A DNA stretch of 46,020 nucleotides, from positions 1-46,020 of the forward strand of contig CALJIF010000099.1 of NCBI GenBank assembly GCA_937974275.1, in the 5' to 3' direction. The first letter of the stretch is position 1, and each line of letters opens with the position of its first letter. The position numbers were made by a program, and so were the translations under genes. Below the pieces are notes generated by a model. That model ran no database searches. It had not been told where the DNA came from and worked only from the letters and a program-made list of their open reading frames with translations. This document shows, one piece after another, positions 42,875 to 46,020 of the stretch. Origin of the DNA: an uncultured Flavobacteriales bacterium. GTDB lineage: Bacteria > Bacteroidota > Bacteroidia > Palsa-965.

Positions 42875-44107
42875 ATGAATGTTCAGATCAGCTTTCCTAA
42901 AAAGGTTTCCGGAACAATTCAATTGCCGCTATCCAAGAGCGAATGCAATCGTATGTTGATCATAGAAGCTTTGATGGGTAAGCACACAACGGCCACTCGT
43001 TTGTCGGATGCAGAGGATACACAATCACTTGCCAATGCATTAGCTCATCTTCATGAAGCAAATTACACGTATGACATCGGTCCTGCAGGTACAAGTATGC
43101 GCTTTCTTACTGCCTTGTTTGCAGTAACACCCGGAGAGCGTGTCTTGACAGGATCTGCGCGCATGCAAAAGCGCCCAATCGCAATTTTGGTCAAGGCGTT
43201 GCGTGAATTAGGAGCGGATATCGAGTTTGTTGATGTGGACGGGTTTCCTCCACTTAAAATTAAGGGTAAGAAATTGCAAGGCGGTGAAATCACGGTAGAC
43301 GGTAGCGTGAGTAGTCAGTTTATTTCCGCACTATTAATGATAGCTCCAACGTTGCATAACGGTTTAGTGATCAGCTTCTCCGGTCCTGTTGTTTCACGAC
43401 CTTACATTAATATGACGTTGCGAATTATGGAACGTTACGGCGTGTATGCAATTTGGGAAGGGCAACGACTTTCAGTAAGTCCGCAGTTGTATGCAGTTGA
43501 AGATACAGGGTCTGGCTGTGTGGCAGAAGCTGACTGGAGTGCTGCTTCGTATTGGTATGGAGTGGCAGCACTCGCAGATGAAGCGGATTTATTTTTGGAA
43601 GGATTAAAAGAAAACAGCTTACAAGCGGATGCAGTTACTGCGCTCATTTATCCGTTCCTGGGTGTAAGTACGAAATACGAAGCGGGCGGGGTGCGTATTA
43701 CAAAAAATCATTATCGCCCAAAAGCGTTTGCATTCGATTTTGAAGATTGTCCGGATATCGTGCAGACAGTAGCGGTAACAGCAGCAGCTTTGCAAATACC
43801 ATTACTCATGCGTGGACTAAATACATTGCGCGTTAAGGAAACTGATCGTATACACGCCTTGATTACAGAATTGAGCAAAATGGGAGTTACTTGTAAAGAA
43901 AGCGCACCCGGTATTCTGGAATTGGTTGCGTTTAAATCGTTGCCTGAGCAATTAAGTTTCGAAACGTACGATGATCATCGCATGGCCATGTCATTTGCGC
44001 CATTAGGGTGTTTACGACCAACGATAATCACCAATCATGAAGTGGTACGTAAATCATATCCCACTTTTTGGGAAGAGTGTAAAAAGCTTGGGGCTCAAAT
44101 TCAATAG
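42875..44107 (+). CDS. aroA: 3-phosphoshikimate 1-carboxyvinyltransferase (EPSP synthase)
   Basis: The 410-residue protein has the EPSP synthase signatures: LPLSKSECNRMLI with the catalytic Lys, GPAGTSMRFLTALFAV, MQKRPIAILVKALRELGA, GSVSSQFISALLM, LRVKETDRIHAL and ETYDDHRMAMS. It joins shikimate-3-phosphate and PEP. The GTSMRF form differs from the usual GTAMRF/GTTMRL; position of the Gly-Thr pair is kept. A length near 410 is typical of Bacteroidota. It is coupled to aroB (one base between them) and overlaps the convergent murB end by seven bases. Confidence 0.95.
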   Translation: MNVQISFPKKVSGTIQLPLSKSECNRMLIIEALMGKHTTATRLSDAEDTQSLANALAHLHEANYTYDIGPAGTSMRFLTALFAVTPGERVLTGSARMQKRPIAILVKALRELGADIEFVDVDGFPPLKIKGKKLQGGEITVDGSVSSQFISALLMIAPTLHNGLVISFSGPVVSRPYINMTLRIMERYGVYAIWEGQRLSVSPQLYAVEDTGSGCVAEADWSAASYWYGVAALADEADLFLEGLKENSLQADAVTALIYPFLGVSTKYEAGGVRITKNHYRPKAFAFDFEDCPDIVQTVAVTAAALQIPLLMRGLNTLRVKETDRIHALITELSKMGVTCKESAPGILELVAFKSLPEQLSFETYDDHRMAMSFAPLGCLRPTIITNHEVVRKSYPTFWEECKKLGAQIQ

Positions 44108-45114
44108 ATGTTCACTTCGCGTTCTAAAGTGATTCCGAATTTTTCCTGGACAGACTGAATAATATCGCTGCTTAACTGATGCACTTCGTGGCCGGTTGCT
44201 CCGCCATAATTCACCAATACCAAAGCTTGTAATGCATGCACTCCGTGCGTTCCGCGTGAATGTCCTTTCCAACCTGCTTTTTCAATTAACCAGCCCGCGG
44301 CAACTTTTACGGAAGCCCCGGAAGGATATCCCACAATGTCAGAATACTGTTGCTGCAGTGTTTTGAATTGTGATTCGTCTATCACCGGATTTTTGAAGAA
44401 ACTGCCGGCGTTGCCAATCTGTGCGGGATCCGGAAGTTTGCTGCGTCTGATACGAATAACAGCATCACTGATGTCCAATATTGTTGGATTAACAATTCCT
44501 GCTTTTTGTAATTCTTTTTCAATTGCGCCGTAAGATGTGTTTAGAACGGGATTCTTGCTCAGCTTAAATGTAACCGCGGTTATCATAAACTGATTTTTAT
44601 TTTTCCGTTTAAACGTGCTTTCCCGATATCCGAATTCACATGCTGCCGAATCAAAAGAAACGATTGCACGGTCGTTAATATGCCATGCGTCAAGTGAATG
44701 AAAAACATCTTTCAACTCTACACCGTATGCACCAATGTTCTGCATCGGTCCTGCGCCTACACTTCCCGGAATCAATGATAAATTCTCTACGCCGCCCCAA
44801 TTATGCGCAATACAATGTCGTACGAAATCGTGCCACACAACGCCGGATCCAACTTTCACCCAAACATGATCGGGTGTTTCGTCAATCACTGCAATACCGG
44901 GTATTAAATTTCTGATGACAACGGCATCCGCGTTCTGAGTAAACAAGATATTACTTCCGCCTCCCAAAATCAGCAACGGTAATCCGCATTGTTTGCTGAA
45001 TTGTGCAAATTCGTCAAATGTCGCTTCGTTGCTGAATTCTCCGAAATATCTTCCGGTTACATCAATCCCGAAGGTGTTGTACGTGCGCAGCGAAACATTT
45101 TCTTTCAAAAGCAT
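44101..45114 (-). CDS. murB: UDP-N-acetylenolpyruvoylglucosamine reductase
   Basis: The 337-residue protein is a type I MurB. The FAD-binding motifs are YNTFGID near the N-terminus, LLILGGGSNILFT, and LSLIPGSVGAGPMQNIGAYG. YRESTFK and NAGSFFKNPVI follow, the latter with the catalytic Ser. It reduces UDP-GlcNAc-enolpyruvate to UDP-MurNAc in peptidoglycan synthesis using NADPH. A TACATTTA box lies four bases before the ATG. It converges with aroA, overlapping by seven bases, and is divergent from the next glycosyltransferase gene. Confidence 0.95.
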   Translation of the reverse strand: MLLKENVSLRTYNTFGIDVTGRYFGEFSNEATFDEFAQFSKQCGLPLLILGGGSNILFTQNADAVVIRNLIPGIAVIDETPDHVWVKVGSGVVWHDFVRHCIAHNWGGVENLSLIPGSVGAGPMQNIGAYGVELKDVFHSLDAWHINDRAIVSFDSAACEFGYRESTFKRKNKNQFMITAVTFKLSKNPVLNTSYGAIEKELQKAGIVNPTILDISDAVIRIRRSKLPDPAQIGNAGSFFKNPVIDESQFKTLQQQYSDIVGYPSGASVKVAAGWLIEKAGWKGHSRGTHGVHALQALVLVNYGGATGHEVHQLSSDIIQSVQEKFGITLEREVNIY

Positions 45115-45118
45115 GGGA

Positions 45119-45126
45119 TAAATGTA
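45119..45126 (-). promoter_or_regulatory. -7 promoter box of murB (TACATTTA, N4, ATG)
   Basis: Minus-strand TACATTTA matches TAnnTTTG except for the last base and lies exactly four bases before ATG 45114. No good -33 element is visible. Confidence 0.35.
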
Positions 45127-45181
45127 ATCCTAAATTTAACCTGATTCCTTTTTCCTAATTTCGGGACTTCAACACCGTACT

Positions 45182-46020
45182 GTGCAAAAAGCTATAGTTT
45201 CTGTTATTAATGATCTGGTTACCGACCAGCGGGTTCATAAAACCTGCATGTATTTGCACGAACGCGGTGTTGAAGTAACGTTGGTAGGTCGTGTAAAATC
45301 CGATAGTTTACCGATGCCGGAGCGCCCGTATCGAACCGTGCGTATGAAATTGCGTCGTGAGCGCGGTCCCTTGTTCTATCTGGAGTTTCAATGGCAGTTG
45401 TGGAATTTCTTAAACGAAAATCCTGCAGATATTTTAGTGTCGAACGATCTGGACACGTTATGGCCGAATTATACTGTTGCACGTAAACGATCTATCCCGC
45501 TGGTGTACGATGCACATGAAATATTTACGGAAGTCCCCGAATTAATTCATCGTCGCTTTAAGCAGCGAATATGGCAGCGGTTAGAGCAAAAATTGCTGCC
45601 GCACATCAAGCACATGATCACTGTAAATGATTCCATCGCGAATTGGTATGGTGAAAAGTATGGTGTGCAACCGGTTGTAGTGCGCAACATTCCTGATAAA
45701 CCTTCCACCGTTATTCAGAGAACTCGGGAAGACGTAGGTTGGCCGTTGGATAAGAAAATCATTGTGTTGCAAGGTGCCGGAATTAATATTGATCGGGGTT
45801 CTGAAGAGTTAGTGCAAGCGATGCAGTTTGTTCAAGGCGCCGTGTTGATGATTATTGGCAGTGGTGACGTTCTCCCGAAATTGAAGCAGATGGTGGCAGA
45901 ATTAAAACTTTCGGATCGTATTCACTTCACAGGCAAGGTACCCCCGGATGAATTGAAAGCGTTAACGCGCTTAGGGGATATCGGTGTGACAGTGGATAAA
46001 GACACCAATATTAATTACCG
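45182..46020 (+). CDS. Glycosyltransferase family 4 protein, N-terminal part (truncated by window edge)
   Basis: An open frame from GTG 45182 runs to the right edge, giving 279 residues. The N-terminus VSVINDLVTDQRVHKTCMYL is the acceptor-side Rossmann half of a GT-B enzyme. Later ILVSNDLDTLWPNYTVARK, VYDAHEIFTEVPEL and the donor-side start IIVLQGAGINIDRGSEELVQA and GSGDVLPKLKQMV are typical of GT4 proteins. The donor-binding E-x7-E region is beyond the edge. Donor and acceptor are unknown. A TAATTTCG sequence at 45156-45163 could be its -7 box. It is divergent from murB. Confidence 0.85.
   Translation, partial: MQKAIVSVINDLVTDQRVHKTCMYLHERGVEVTLVGRVKSDSLPMPERPYRTVRMKLRRERGPLFYLEFQWQLWNFLNENPADILVSNDLDTLWPNYTVARKRSIPLVYDAHEIFTEVPELIHRRFKQRIWQRLEQKLLPHIKHMITVNDSIANWYGEKYGVQPVVVRNIPDKPSTVIQRTREDVGWPLDKKIIVLQGAGINIDRGSEELVQAMQFVQGAVLMIIGSGDVLPKLKQMVAELKLSDRIHFTGKVPPDELKALTRLGDIGVTVDKDTNINY

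Overview
The window is chromosomal DNA of a Bacteroidota bacterium. The evidence is a LpxC-FabZ fusion in an lpxD-lpxC/fabZ-lpxA operon, a PorX-type response regulator, a secreted M4 peptidase ending in a type IX secretion (T9SS) sorting domain, an OmpA protein with thrombospondin type 3 repeats, a DUF1800/DUF1501 pair, TAnnTTTG promoter boxes and almost no Shine-Dalgarno sequences. The EF-P variant and general gene content suggest an environmental Chitinophagales, Cytophagales or Sphingobacteriales-like lineage, but I cannot place it further.

Layout. 1-7 kb: the end of a LysM protein, a tauE/SafE permease with a class I glutamine amidotransferase, then an OmpA/TSP3 envelope protein preceded by a 903-residue envelope protein of unknown function. 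7-10 kb: the DUF1800-DUF1501 pair and an MntA/HepT toxin-antitoxin remnant whose hepT is frameshifted. 10-18 kb: a glycosyltransferase, rnhB and a small secreted protein on the minus strand; on the plus strand a surface polysaccharide block (flippase, two Wzz-like proteins, Wzy/ligase-like protein). 18-25.5 kb: a SpoIIE-type phosphatase and the lipid A cluster (lpxD, lpxC-fabZ, lpxA, a lone ABC ATPase, then efp and a second lpxD-like gene). 25.5-32.3 kb: a compact plus-strand operon of three B12-binding-type radical SAM enzymes, two methyltransferases and one nucleotidyltransferase. 32.3-37.3 kb: an HD phosphohydrolase, porX, tsaE, ald and a small membrane protein. 37.4-46 kb: the M4 peptidase, proline dehydrogenase, aroB-aroA, murB and a truncated glycosyltransferase at the right edge.

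How they fit together. Much of the window concerns the cell envelope: lipid A synthesis, peptidoglycan (murB, LysM, OmpA), polysaccharide assembly, and T9SS control (PorX) with one likely T9SS substrate (the M4 peptidase). The six-gene radical SAM operon is the best candidate for an undescribed system: it has translationally coupled genes, no recognisable precursor peptide, and lies between the HD gene and lpxD. A second cross-cutting observation is that several genes have a TAnnTTTG-like -7 box exactly four bases before the start codon, which predicts leaderless transcripts.

The only stretch longer than 300 bases without an intact gene is 9780-10121, which holds the broken hepT. Other intergenic gaps are under 200 bases.
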